Below, one piece after another: positions 24,066 through 32,286 of a stretch of 64,000 bases of DNA. The stretch is taken from contig DAOTJI010000002.1 in the NCBI GenBank assembly GCA_035448625.1, forward strand, positions 8,550-72,549. Direction: 5' to 3'. The notes below the pieces were generated by a model, which saw only the letters and a program-made list of their open reading frames with translations, did not search any database and was not told the origin of the DNA. The stretch is from UBA8904 sp035448625 (lineage in GTDB: Bacteria > Desulfobacterota > Syntrophia > Syntrophales > Smithellaceae). Both the position numbers and the translations under genes were made by a program. How positions within the stretch are numbered: the stretch's first letter is position 1; every line of letters begins with the position of its first letter.

Positions 24066-25001
24066 TCATCTTTTTTTCAACGCGCCCAACTCATCTTGCC
24101 CGCTCAAGCGCGCCGCAAGCGCAACAATACTTCCCTCGGACATTTTTTGAATGGCGGATAAGAAATCCCACTGATTTTCATAAGGCTCGAAGTTCTCATC
24201 AATGAAGACACTGTTGCCAAGTTCACGTGCTTTTTTCTGCAGGGGCAGAGCGATTAAATTGCCGAAGCCGCCTTTCGGCATGGTATCCTGGTTTGGAAAT
24301 AATCTATCGTAGGATTTGAAGGATAGTTCATGATGCCTGCTCATGGAGCAAGTGATTAATGCAGAGCCGAATCTTCTTGCCACAGTGGCAGGGATCGGAG
24401 CGTCAAAGAAAAACCACGCGTGTGCGCCGTTGCCTGATCTTGATCTCTCCACAACAATGGGAATATCAAACGCCACACAAACAGAGCGAAGCGTTGTAAT
24501 ATCTCTTTGCCAGCCAACATCGTCAAAATCCATCGCCAGAAAACGACATGTTTCATCCACGCACAAAGGGTATATGCCTGCTATGACCTTCCCGCGCAGA
24601 TGATCCTCGAGAACCTGCTCCGTCAATTCGTCATACGCCCTGTGGGCGCAAACGGAACATTTGACCTGTGGCTTTCGGCAGACGCCCGATTTCCATTCGT
24701 TATGGCATGCGGGCGAGTATCCGGTATCACCTTTCTTGTTTTCCCATCGTTTGGCATAGACGTCATCTCTGCCTCTAAAAAGCGTCGCGAATAACTTTAT
24801 CTTTTCTGATGGAGGGATTTCGGGCAGCAATACCGATGATTGAATGTTGCCATTTGATTGGACAGGGAAGGTCGTCTCATAACTCTGCGAAGGAAGAATG
24901 TCGCGCAATTTTGCTTTAAGCCGCTCATTTTCCTTTTTCAAAGTTTCGTTTTCAGCCACTAATGCGTTGTATTTTTCCGGTAGTGTTTTATCATTCATCA
25001 T
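24066..25001 (-). CDS. TOTE-type archaeo-eukaryotic primase domain protein (5' part of a frame-split gene)
   Basis: The 311-residue product starts with a coiled coil (ENETLKKENERLKAKL), then a zinc-binding cysteine set (SPACHNEW, GVCRKPQVKCSVCAH), then an archaeo-eukaryotic primase core: catalytic FLAMDFDD, SGNGAHAWFFFD and SYDRLFPNQDTMPKGGFGN. These are characteristic of the TOTE conflict systems, which couple an AEP, an SF2 helicase and a PLD nuclease. The frame ends at GALKKR-stop just after an AAAAAAA run; shifting by one base there continues directly into the helicase frame. ATG at 25001 is chosen, with only a weak upstream AGAG. It lies 8 bases after a short ORF that follows queD. Confidence 0.85.
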   Translation of the reverse strand: MMNDKTLPEKYNALVAENETLKKENERLKAKLRDILPSQSYETTFPVQSNGNIQSSVLLPEIPPSEKIKLFATLFRGRDDVYAKRWENKKGDTGYSPACHNEWKSGVCRKPQVKCSVCAHRAYDELTEQVLEDHLRGKVIAGIYPLCVDETCRFLAMDFDDVGWQRDITTLRSVCVAFDIPIVVERSRSGNGAHAWFFFDAPIPATVARRFGSALITCSMSRHHELSFKSYDRLFPNQDTMPKGGFGNLIALPLQKKARELGNSVFIDENFEPYENQWDFLSAIQKMSEGSIVALAARLSGQDELGALKKR

Positions 25002-25008
25002 ATTTCTA

Positions 25009-25128
25009 TCAGCTCTGTAAGGACGCCTTGAATGTATTCCACCACTGCTGAGGATTGACAATACGCACCTTCAGTCCGCCAATCCGCTTTTCGTAACCCT
25101 CACCGGCATCAGGACAAATCAAACACAA
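25009..25128 (-). other. 39-codon ORF directly after queD, unknown
   Basis: Immediately after the queD stop, in the same frame, a TTG opens 39 codons beginning MCLICPDAGEGYEKRIGGLK and ending at a TGA 8 bases before the primase start. The CxxC pair and the Trp-Trp segment look like the tail of a real protein rather than chance. It may be the remnant of a gene cut by the island border. No family recognised. Confidence 0.35.
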
Positions 25129-25488
25129 TCACTCATCCCCTTCATAGATGCAGCCGGATTCGGGGCTTTCCTGAACAATGATTTTGCATAACTGCGGAAT
25201 GATGGGTTGCAGACGCCGCCAGATCCAGCGGCAAAGGTTTTCCGAGGTGGGGTTTTCCAGGCCTTCAATATTGTTCAAATTTTTATGATCCAACTGCTCC
25301 AGGATAGGTTCAAAAGCCGCTGCGATGTCGGCAAAATCCATCACCCAGCCGGTGCGGGGGTCCGCATTGCCTCTAATATGGATTTCCACGCGGAAAGAAT
25401 GGCCGTGCACTTTGGCACATTTGTGGCCGGCGGGAACACAAGGCAGATGATGCGCGGCGTCAAATTTGAATACTTTATAAATTTCCAT
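25129..25488 (-). CDS. queD: 6-carboxy-5,6,7,8-tetrahydropterin synthase QueD
   Basis: QueD makes the carboxy-tetrahydropterin precursor of preQ0 from dihydroneopterin triphosphate. This 119-residue T-fold protein has the zinc ligands in FDAAHHLP and HGHSF, the catalytic cysteine in GHKCAKVHGH, and the C-terminal QESPESGCIYEG that supplies the substrate-binding glutamate. AAGGA lies 9 bases before the ATG. It follows queE by 11 bases in a queC-queE-queD run. Confidence 0.95.
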   Translation of the reverse strand: MEIYKVFKFDAAHHLPCVPAGHKCAKVHGHSFRVEIHIRGNADPRTGWVMDFADIAAAFEPILEQLDHKNLNNIEGLENPTSENLCRWIWRRLQPIIPQLCKIIVQESPESGCIYEGDE

Positions 25489-25499
25489 TTTGAAATTCC

Positions 25500-26138
25500 T
25501 TATCGCACATCTGATATTTTATGCAACTGCAAGCTGATTTGCCACTCGGGATGGGCCAGAACATATTCTAATGTCTGCCTTGTAGCCTCTTTCCTGTCCA
25601 CGCCGTCCATCGGCTGCAGAAAAAAATGCCGGAAATCCATCGTTGCATATTGTTGAGGATCGACCCCGGCCTGCGGATAAACCAGCTTTAACTCATCTCC
25701 ACTGGTCTGCACCAATTCGACGCCGGCTTTCGGACTGACACAGATCCAGTCCAGCCCGGCAGGCGCGGGAAGGGTGCCGTTGGTTTCCACGGCAATGGTA
25801 AAACCTTCTTCATGCAGATCGCGGATCAGCGCTTGGTCGAGCTGCAACAGCGGCTCCCCGCCCGTGCAAACCACGAAAGGCCGGACGGATTTGCTTTTTC
25901 TAACCGGCCAGACCAGGGAGATCTTGTGCGCCAGTTCGGCAGAGAATCGATAGACGCCTCCGTTGATGCCGCCTGTCCCCACGAAATCCGTATCACAAAA
26001 TTTGCAAACCGAGCTGGAGCGGTGTTCCTCCCGGCCCGACCACAGATTGCAGCCCGAAAAACGGCAAAACACGGCAGGCCGGCCCGCGTGGTAACCCTCA
26101 CCCTGTATCGAATAGAAGATTTCTTTAATAGAATACAT
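25500..26138 (-). CDS. queE: 7-carboxy-7-deazaguanine synthase QueE
   Basis: QueE is the radical-SAM enzyme that contracts carboxy-tetrahydropterin to CDG in queuosine synthesis. The 212-residue product opens with IFYSIQGEGYHAGRPAVF and has the special cysteine spacing CX14CX2C (from GCN to CKFCDTDF) typical of many QueE enzymes instead of CX3CX2C. TGGEPLLQ and VETNGT are further family motifs. The ribosome site before the ATG is weak. It lies between queC and queD on the same strand. Confidence 0.94.
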   Translation of the reverse strand: MYSIKEIFYSIQGEGYHAGRPAVFCRFSGCNLWSGREEHRSSSVCKFCDTDFVGTGGINGGVYRFSAELAHKISLVWPVRKSKSVRPFVVCTGGEPLLQLDQALIRDLHEEGFTIAVETNGTLPAPAGLDWICVSPKAGVELVQTSGDELKLVYPQAGVDPQQYATMDFRHFFLQPMDGVDRKEATRQTLEYVLAHPEWQISLQLHKISDVR

Positions 26139-26155
26139 AAGCGTTTCAGGCTAAG

Positions 26156-26172
26156 GGCTGAAGACCGAAGGC
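26156..26172 (+). repeat. Short intergenic repeat word GGCTGAAGACCGAAGGC
   Basis: This word lies between queE and queC, and its GAAGGC is followed by AAAAAGCCTTC to form a small hairpin. Related words occur in other intergenic spots: GCCTTCAGTCTTCAGC at 3700-3715 and GGCTGAACACCGAAGG at 47675-47690. It may be a small dispersed repeat family of this genome. Confidence 0.3.
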
Positions 26173-26261
26173 AAAAAGCCTTCAAACCTTTTCAGATTGA
26201 ACCCTGTACATTCGTTTTTACAACTCTGTGCCTCTGTCATTTGCACCACCTCGCGTCGCTT

Positions 26262-26993
26262 TTAGGGGATCCGGTGGTTTTCCTTCAGTCTGTATTTTCC
26301 CGGATCTTTCATTCCTGCCTCTTTAAATCCTTTCAGCCGAAGCAGGCAGGAGTCACACCGTCCGCAGGATGCTCCATCCGCAGCCGGGTCGTAGCAGCTC
26401 AGCGTCAACGAATAATCAACGCCCAGCTCCATGCCTTTTTGAATGATCTGCGCTTTGCTCCAATGAATCAGCGGCGTGTGAATCCGCATGGGTCGCCCGC
26501 CTTCCACGCAGGCCTGGATCGCCAGATTGGCCATGCGTTCAAACGCTTCAATGTATTCAGGCCGGCAGTCCGGGTAGCCGCTGTAGTCCAGTGCGTTGAC
26601 GCCGATGAAGACATCGGAAGATCCGATCACTTCGGCCCACGCCAGGGCGAAGGACAAAAAAATCGTGTTTCTGGCCGGAACGTAGGTAACGGGAATGCCT
26701 TTCTCCAGCTCCTCCACCGATCGGTGTTTGGGAACGTCGATGTCCGCCGTCAATGCCGATCCGCCGATCTGCCGCAGATCGATATCGATGGTGCGGTGCT
26801 GTGCCACTCGGTTTTGGCGGGCGACGCGTTCAGCCGCTTCCAGTTCAACCCTGTGCCGCTGACCATACCGGAAGCTCAGGGCGTAGACGTCAAAATTCAT
26901 GCTCCGCGCGATCGCCAGCGTGGTGGTGGAATCCACACCGCCGGAGAGAAGCACTACCGCTTTGGGAGGGGTCTTCATCAACGAATCGCTCAT
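26262..26993 (-). CDS. queC: 7-cyano-7-deazaguanine synthase QueC
   Basis: QueC converts CDG to preQ0 using ATP and ammonia. The 243-residue product has the PP-loop SGGVDSTT, the GVNALDYSGYPDCRPEY block and a C-terminal zinc site (SCYDP, ASCGRCDSC). ATG at 26993 has GGAG 9 bases upstream and lies 40 bases after the tatD stop; the longer open frame upstream only overlaps tatD. A 123-base spacer with a short repeat separates it from queE. Confidence 0.95.
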   Translation of the reverse strand: MSDSLMKTPPKAVVLLSGGVDSTTTLAIARSMNFDVYALSFRYGQRHRVELEAAERVARQNRVAQHRTIDIDLRQIGGSALTADIDVPKHRSVEELEKGIPVTYVPARNTIFLSFALAWAEVIGSSDVFIGVNALDYSGYPDCRPEYIEAFERMANLAIQACVEGGRPMRIHTPLIHWSKAQIIQKGMELGVDYSLTLSCYDPAADGASCGRCDSCLLRLKGFKEAGMKDPGKYRLKENHRIP

Positions 26994-27033
26994 GATAAGA
27001 GTCTCCAGCAGATTTTGAAAATTTTCGCCCGCG

Positions 27034-27810
27034 CTATTCCAACGCCGGGTCGGCGATACGAAAGAGCCTGCGGGTGTTTTGCGCCGCGGTATTCGCCACG
27101 TCCTCCCAGGCAAGGCCTTTGATTTCAGCAACTTTACGGGCCGTGTGAAGAAGGAACGCCGGTTCGTTTCTCTTGCCGCGATGAGGCACGGGCGCGAGAT
27201 AGGGGCAGTCTGTTTCCAGAAGAATCCGATCGATCGGCGCCTGCCGGACAACCTCCTGCAGCACTTTGGAGCGATCAAAGGTGACGACGCCGGGCACGGA
27301 AATATAAAAACCCAGATCGATGCACTGCCGGGCCATGGCCCAGTCGCCGGAAAAACAGTGAAAGACGCCCGAGCGGACGCCGGAGGCCTTCACCATTCGC
27401 AGCGTCTGCTCATGCGCTTCGCGGTCGTGGATGACGACCGGCAGGTTCAGCTCACAGGCCAGATCCAGCTGCTTGGCAAACATTTCCACCTGTTTTTCAC
27501 GCGGGGAAAGATTGCGGAAATAATCCAGGCCAATTTCGCCGTAGGCGACAACCTTCGGGTCCTGCGCCAGCTTCTTCAGGACTTCGAGCGACGGATCGTC
27601 CGCCGCGGCCGCATCATGGGGATGGATGCCGACGGTCGAATAAATGTTTTCATGCTGTCGGGCGATCGCAAGGGCTTTGCGGCTCAAGTCCGGATTGGTT
27701 CCCACCGTGACGATACCGTCAATGCCCGCCGCGCGGGCGCGTTCAATCACGTCGGATCGATCCGGATCGAACTCCTTCATTTCCAGATGGGCGTGGGAAT
27801 CGATCAGCAT
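27034..27810 (-). CDS. tatD: TatD family metal-dependent hydrolase (DNase-like)
   Basis: The 258-residue TIM-barrel hydrolase has the metal ligands in DSHAHLEM, GIHPHDA, GEIGLDYF, VIHDREAHEQ, HCFSGD and LETDCPYL, the complete TatD set. Family members act as 3'-5' exonucleases or D-amino-acyl-tRNA-related hydrolases, and the exact role here is open. The start overlaps a small upstream gene by 7 bases and has no good ribosome site, so translation is probably coupled. It precedes queC by 40 bases. Confidence 0.92.
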   Translation of the reverse strand: MLIDSHAHLEMKEFDPDRSDVIERARAAGIDGIVTVGTNPDLSRKALAIARQHENIYSTVGIHPHDAAAADDPSLEVLKKLAQDPKVVAYGEIGLDYFRNLSPREKQVEMFAKQLDLACELNLPVVIHDREAHEQTLRMVKASGVRSGVFHCFSGDWAMARQCIDLGFYISVPGVVTFDRSKVLQEVVRQAPIDRILLETDCPYLAPVPHRGKRNEPAFLLHTARKVAEIKGLAWEDVANTAAQNTRRLFRIADPALE

Positions 27811-27980
27811 GACGGCTTTTCGCCCGGCTGAATCTGAATCTCTTCGGCGTTATCCGAAACGTCCGGAAGCTTTTTTAAAAGACCGGCCAGGTCTTTTTCC
27901 GACAACTCTCCGATCAGCAGCTTGCGCGCGATGATTCTGCGGTCAATTTTCAGCCATTCCGGGTTTACTCTTTTGGACAT
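27804..27980 (-). CDS. Conserved-looking 58-residue protein upstream of tatD
   Basis: ATG at 27980 has a perfect AGGAGG 6 bases upstream. The 58-residue product is charged and helical (PEWLKIDRRIIARKLL, then GELSEKDLAGLLKKLPD) with no cysteine and no membrane segment. It overlaps tatD by 7 bases. I do not recognise a family; a small TatD-associated or adaptor protein is only a guess from coupling. Confidence 0.65.
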   Translation of the reverse strand: MSKRVNPEWLKIDRRIIARKLLIGELSEKDLAGLLKKLPDVSDNAEEIQIQPGEKPSC

Positions 27981-28102
27981 CCTGATCCTCCTGAATCCTT
28001 CGGCAAAACACCACGGTTGCACCGTGAGCGGCCGTGGCGATCTACTAATACATTTTACCGACATTAGCAAGCCCCGGGCATTTGGAAAGGCGGTTTCGCC
28101 CT

Positions 28103-28930
28103 TCACCTTTTCAGGCGCGGATCGGAGGCGTCGCGGATCCCCTCGCCCAGCAGATTATAGCCGACCACCGTGATGAGAATGGCCAGCCCGGGATAAAGCG
28201 ACAGCCACCAGGCAATGTCGATGTTGTCCTTGCCGGCCGTTAGAATATTTCCCCAACTCGGCGTCGGCGGCTGCACGCCGATGCCCAGAAAGCTCAGGGC
28301 TGATTCCGTCAGGATCGCCCCGGCAATGCCCAGGGTGGCCGCGACCAGAATGGATGCCAGCGCATTGGGCAGAATGTGCAGAAAAATAATCCTCGCATCG
28401 CCGGCACCGATGGCCCTGGCCGCCCATACGAAATCCCGCTCACGAAGGGAAATAAAGTCCGCCCGCACCAGACGGGTGACGCCCATCCAGCCCGTCAGCC
28501 CGATCACGATCATGATGTTCCAGATCGACGGCTCGAGAAAAGCAATCACCGCCAGAATCAGAAAGAAGGCGGGAAAGCAGAGCATAATGTCCACAAAGCG
28601 CATGATCACCGCATCGACCAAGCCGCCGTAATAACCGGCAACGGCCCCCAGGATCATTCCGATGAGAATGGCCAGCCCCGTGGCGACAAAACCGACCTTC
28701 AGGGAAATGCGCGCCCCCCAGATCATCCGGGAAAGCACATCACGGCCCAGCGGGTCCGTGCCGAACCAATGCTCGCCCGACGGCGGCGCCAGAACGTTTT
28801 GCAGATCGATCGCCCCCGGATCATAGGGGGAAATCAGCGGAGCCAGCAGGGAAACCACGAACAGCCCCATCACAATCGCCAGGCCTGCCAGCGCCAGCTT
28901 GTTTTTATAAAACATTTCCCAGAAGCTCAT
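28103..28930 (-). CDS. dppC: Peptide/nickel-type ABC transporter permease, DppC/OppC family
   Basis: This 275-residue inner-membrane permease has the N-terminal segment typical of OppC (PLISPYDPGAIDL, HWFGTDPLGRDVLSR) and six predicted transmembrane helices. The cytoplasmic EAA-type loop that contacts the ATPase is at about residues 185-205 (ARAIGAGDARIIFLHILPNA). It overlaps dppB by 4 bases. No substrate-binding protein or ATPase gene is in the window, so substrate (oligopeptide, dipeptide or nickel) cannot be assigned. Confidence 0.92.
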   Translation of the reverse strand: MSFWEMFYKNKLALAGLAIVMGLFVVSLLAPLISPYDPGAIDLQNVLAPPSGEHWFGTDPLGRDVLSRMIWGARISLKVGFVATGLAILIGMILGAVAGYYGGLVDAVIMRFVDIMLCFPAFFLILAVIAFLEPSIWNIMIVIGLTGWMGVTRLVRADFISLRERDFVWAARAIGAGDARIIFLHILPNALASILVAATLGIAGAILTESALSFLGIGVQPPTPSWGNILTAGKDNIDIAWWLSLYPGLAILITVVGYNLLGEGIRDASDPRLKR

Positions 28931-29904
28931 GCGGATATCCTTATTCTCGGATCGGCCGCCGCGTAGGATACATCCGCCATCAGATTCCCCGCCAGCGTCA
29001 AGACCGCCCCGATCAGCAGAATCCCCATCACGGTCGGATAATCGCGTGCCATGACCGACATGTAAAACAATTGCCCCATGCCCGGAATCGCGAAGATCGT
29101 TTCAAAGATGACGCTGCCGCCGATGAGCCCCGGGATCGACAACCCCAGAATGGTGATCGCCGGCAGAAGCGCGTTGCGCAGGGCATGCTTGTAAATCACC
29201 TGCCGTTCGCTCAATCCCTTGGCGCGCGCCGTCAAAATGTAATCCTGCCGGATCACTTCCAGCATGTTGGCCCGCATGTAGCGGGAGAGCCCCGCCAGTC
29301 CGCCGAACGCCGAAATAAACACCGGCAAAACGAGATGCGCCGCCAGATCGGTCAGTTGCCCCCAGGGGCTCAGGTATTCATAATTCAGGGACCGCAGGCC
29401 GGAGATCGGCAGCCAGCCCAGATGGATTCCGAAAAAAATCATCAGAAGCAGGGCCAGCCAGAAGGTCGGCACGGCAAAACCGATAAAAACGATCACCGAC
29501 ATGACCTTGTCAAAAAGCGAGTTCTGACGGACCGCCGACAAAACACCGATCGGCACGGCCACCGCAATGATCAGGATCAGCGACAGCAGGTTGATGGCGA
29601 TGGTAATCGGCAGGCGCTCCATGATCTTATCGGCCACCGGCCGGTGATCGGATGAAAAGGAAGTTCCCAAATCGCCGCGGCTGAGTTTCGTAAGCCAGGA
29701 TACGTATTGAACATGAACGGGCTTATCCAGTTCGTAGAGGCTCATCAGCCGCTCGCGCATTTCCGCCGAGGCTTTCGGGTTCATCTGCGTCTGCAGATCC
29801 GTGGGTGAACCGGGCGCGAGGTGCATCACAAAAAAGCAGATGATCGTAATGCCCAAAAGCAGCGGGATCATGAAAAGGATTCTCTTGACCAGGTACGGGA
29901 ACAT
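28927..29904 (-). CDS. dppB: Peptide/nickel-type ABC transporter permease, DppB/OppB family
   Basis: The 325-residue protein begins MFPYLVKRILFMIPLL, the usual OppB/DppB start, and has six transmembrane helices with the EAA loop at TARAKGLSERQVIYKHALRNAL. It forms the membrane channel with the DppC-type protein encoded directly downstream with a 4-base overlap. GGGGAG lies 5 bases before the ATG. It follows a TIM-barrel gene by 10 bases. Confidence 0.92.
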   Translation of the reverse strand: MFPYLVKRILFMIPLLLGITIICFFVMHLAPGSPTDLQTQMNPKASAEMRERLMSLYELDKPVHVQYVSWLTKLSRGDLGTSFSSDHRPVADKIMERLPITIAINLLSLILIIAVAVPIGVLSAVRQNSLFDKVMSVIVFIGFAVPTFWLALLLMIFFGIHLGWLPISGLRSLNYEYLSPWGQLTDLAAHLVLPVFISAFGGLAGLSRYMRANMLEVIRQDYILTARAKGLSERQVIYKHALRNALLPAITILGLSIPGLIGGSVIFETIFAIPGMGQLFYMSVMARDYPTVMGILLIGAVLTLAGNLMADVSYAAADPRIRISA

Positions 29905-29914
29905 GGGTCTCCCC

Positions 29915-30703
29915 TCAGAGATTCAGACCATCCAGATAGGATTTCTCCTGTAAATTCGCCAGGGACTGCCAGAGGTGTTCCTGCGCATGCGCCTCCAGCG
30001 TGATCGTCGGCCTTACGCCCAGATCCTTGAGCGCGGCAAAAAAGCGATCGAAAGGAAACGTGGCGTTTCCCACCGGCAAATGCTCGTCGAATTTGCCGAA
30101 ATTGTCGTGCAGATGAAGATGACCGATGGAGCGGCCCAGCTGCTCCATCCAATCCTCCAGGGGCGCGCGGGCAAAAACATTGAAGTGGCCCGTGTCGAAG
30201 CAAAAACAAACCTGATCGGAACTGAGCGCATCCAGGAGACGGCGCAGGATGCCCGGCTCCCTCTCGTAGACGTTTTCCATCGCAATGACGGTTCCTCCGT
30301 CTTTGGCTTGCGGAATCAGCTGCCGCAAGAAGCTCACGCTGTTTTCCAGCCACAGATCATCGCAGGACACGTAGTAGCGCTGATCAAAGGAAGGGTGGCA
30401 GACAATCTTCAGCGGTTGAAAAACCGGGATCAGATCGAACACCTGCCGAATCCTGTCCAGACTGGCCCGGCGGATCTTGTCGTCCAGCGCACCGGGCCGC
30501 AAATCCATGAAAGGGGCATGAAACGTCACTTTCAACCCGGCCTGCCCGAGCCTCCGGGCCGTCTCGGCGCATTCATTCCGATCCAGCGACTGAAGTGCAA
30601 GATGGCTGAAGTAGATCTCCGGATTCAGCTTCTTCTCCAGAACCATCGGCAGATACTGCTGGAGAAAAGGATACGGCATGTGAACATGAACTTTCCGAAT
30701 CAC
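29915..30703 (-). CDS. Sugar phosphate isomerase/epimerase-like TIM-barrel protein
   Basis: The 262-residue product belongs to the AP-endonuclease-2/xylose-isomerase-like TIM-barrel family: KVTFHAPFMDL, AMENVYE, CFDTGHFNVF, IGHLHLHDN and the terminal ITLEAHAQE contain the expected metal-binding Glu, His and Asp. Substrate is unknown. GTG at 30703 has AAAGGA 8 bases upstream and is preferred over ATG at 30712, which the ribosome site touches directly. It may be the first gene of a run with dppBC. Confidence 0.8.
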   Translation of the reverse strand: MIRKVHVHMPYPFLQQYLPMVLEKKLNPEIYFSHLALQSLDRNECAETARRLGQAGLKVTFHAPFMDLRPGALDDKIRRASLDRIRQVFDLIPVFQPLKIVCHPSFDQRYYVSCDDLWLENSVSFLRQLIPQAKDGGTVIAMENVYEREPGILRRLLDALSSDQVCFCFDTGHFNVFARAPLEDWMEQLGRSIGHLHLHDNFGKFDEHLPVGNATFPFDRFFAALKDLGVRPTITLEAHAQEHLWQSLANLQEKSYLDGLNL

Positions 30704-31074
30704 GTCGGGCATCCTTTCATTATCAACAGGGAGCGTTGATGTATCACAGTCGTTTTTTTTTCACAACCTCCCGGAACCAATCCCTCTCCGGTTCTTCGTT
30801 CGGCAATCCATATTCATCCGGCGACAGGTCTGCGGGAAACGGCCCCGATGACCGGACAAAGCCCAAAATGCCTTATTGTCAACTTTATGCATTTGTGACA
30901 TAAGAAAATCAAGGCTGAAGGTTTATTTTGTGCACCCCCGGGGTTATACGTTTTCTGAATGACGGCGCGTCAAGCGCCTTTCATCTCATCCTTCAGCCGC
31001 GCACGCCCCGCAGGGGCATCGGCATCATGCCGCCTTGCAGGGGGTCAGTCTAAAAAACGATTCAAGGAGGAATT
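30704..31074. other. Intergenic region between divergent genes, no gene seen
   Basis: This 370-base divergent region separates the TIM-barrel gene (minus) from rsfS (plus). I see no credible ORF. It contains a TTGACA on the minus strand (about 30889-30884) without a good -10, a GC palindrome CCCCCGGGG near 30940, and an AAGGAGG ribosome site for rsfS at its right end. Confidence 0.5.
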
Positions 31075-31470
31075 TTGCCAGTTAAAAAAAATGAATCGGC
31101 CCGGCGGCTGTTGTTGTGCATCAATGCCGTCTTGCAGAAAAAGGCGAAAAACATCGTTGCCTTGAAGGTTCGAGAGATTTCTTCCTTTACGGACTATATG
31201 CTCATCTGTTCTGGAACCACCGACCGGCAGGTTCAGGCCGTTTCCTCCGCGGTTCAGGAATATCTGAAAAAGGAAGGCATCCGGCCGCTGGGCGTGGAAG
31301 GGGAGGCCAACGCCGAATGGATTCTGCTGGATTATGACGATGTGGTGATCTCCATTTTTCAGGAAGCCGTCCGCTCTTTCTACGATCTGGAAAACCTGTG
31401 GGACGCTCCGAAAATGGAGATCGATGAGACGCTGGCGGAAATCAAGAAATTGCACAAGGACATGACTTGA
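31075..31470 (+). CDS. rsfS: Ribosomal silencing factor RsfS (Iojap/DUF143)
   Basis: RsfS binds ribosomal protein L14 and blocks subunit joining when nutrients are short. The 131-residue product shows the family core: ISSFTDYMLICSGTTDRQVQA, then GVEGEANAEWILLDYDDVVISIF and FYDLENLWDAP. The start is TTG with AAGGAGG only 4 bases upstream. The stop overlaps the start of the comF-like gene. In many bacteria rsfS follows nadD, which is not present here. Confidence 0.92.
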   Translation: MPVKKNESARRLLLCINAVLQKKAKNIVALKVREISSFTDYMLICSGTTDRQVQAVSSAVQEYLKKEGIRPLGVEGEANAEWILLDYDDVVISIFQEAVRSFYDLENLWDAPKMEIDETLAEIKKLHKDMT

Positions 31471-32195
31471 TTCTTCGTGAGTTTTTTACTCAGATCTCCG
31501 ATGCCTTCTTCCCCAGAATCTGCCTCGCCTGCTCCCGCGTCCTTCCTTCCGGCCGCCCGGAGTTTTTCTGTTCCGACTGCTTTCGTCAAATCACCTTTCT
31601 TCGCGGAAGTCTCTGCCCGGTCTGTGGAATCCTTTTTCCCGACTCGTCCTCGGAAAACCACCGGTGTCCTTCCTGCATGGAGAACGCACACTGGTTCGAT
31701 TTCGCCCGCGCCGCCGTTGCCTATGAGGGTATCATCGTAGATACGATCCATCGGTTCAAGTACGGACGGGACCTGACGGCGGGTGCTGCGCTGTCAGGTC
31801 TTCTGGCCGATTTTGATTTTGACGGCGTCGATTTCAGCACTTTTGACGCAATGATTCCCGTGCCTTTGCACATCCGGCGGCTTCGGGAGAGACGCTTTAA
31901 CCAGTCTCTTGTCCTGGCGCGCGCTCTGGGTAAAAAACACGGCATCGCCGTCGATTTTTCCTTGCTAAAACGGCGCAGATTTACTTTAACGCAAACAGGA
32001 CTGGACAAAGGTGAGCGGGATAAAAATATTTCCGGCGCTTTTCAGACCGCTCATCCGGAAAAGATCCCCGGCAGGAGCTTCCTCCTGGTGGATGACGTTT
32101 ACACGACGGGAGCCACGGTCAATGAGTGCGCCAAAACGCTGGTGCAGGCGGGCGCGAAACGGGTGGCGGCACTGACGGCGGCCCGGGTCCTTTAA
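31467..32195 (+). CDS. comF: ComF family phosphoribosyltransferase-like protein
   Basis: The 242-residue product has an N-terminal zinc-finger-like cysteine set (CLACSRVLP, FCSDCF, LCPVCG, CPSC) and a C-terminal PRTase domain with the PRPP-binding VDDVYTTGATV. ComF/GntX proteins are linked to DNA uptake or DNA use, with an unclear reaction. The TTG start overlaps the rsfS stop (TTGA), so translation appears coupled. The cysteine part is complete, so it is not truncated. Confidence 0.88.
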   Translation: MILREFFTQISDAFFPRICLACSRVLPSGRPEFFCSDCFRQITFLRGSLCPVCGILFPDSSSENHRCPSCMENAHWFDFARAAVAYEGIIVDTIHRFKYGRDLTAGAALSGLLADFDFDGVDFSTFDAMIPVPLHIRRLRERRFNQSLVLARALGKKHGIAVDFSLLKRRRFTLTQTGLDKGERDKNISGAFQTAHPEKIPGRSFLLVDDVYTTGATVNECAKTLVQAGAKRVAALTAARVL

Positions 32196-32286
32196 TCTCC
32201 GACGGACGGACCGTCGGAAGGACCGTTCGGCAGCAGGGGATTTTCAAAAGAAAAAATGATTTGCCGACGGGTCAAGAGGAGTCATG

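Noticed and set aside
24066..24080. Classical -1 ribosomal frameshift site (A AAA AAG) joining primase and helicase
   Set aside because: A -1 shift leads to the wrong frame with an early stop; the helicase frame needs +1 (or -2), so slippage on the homopolymer or an indel fits better.
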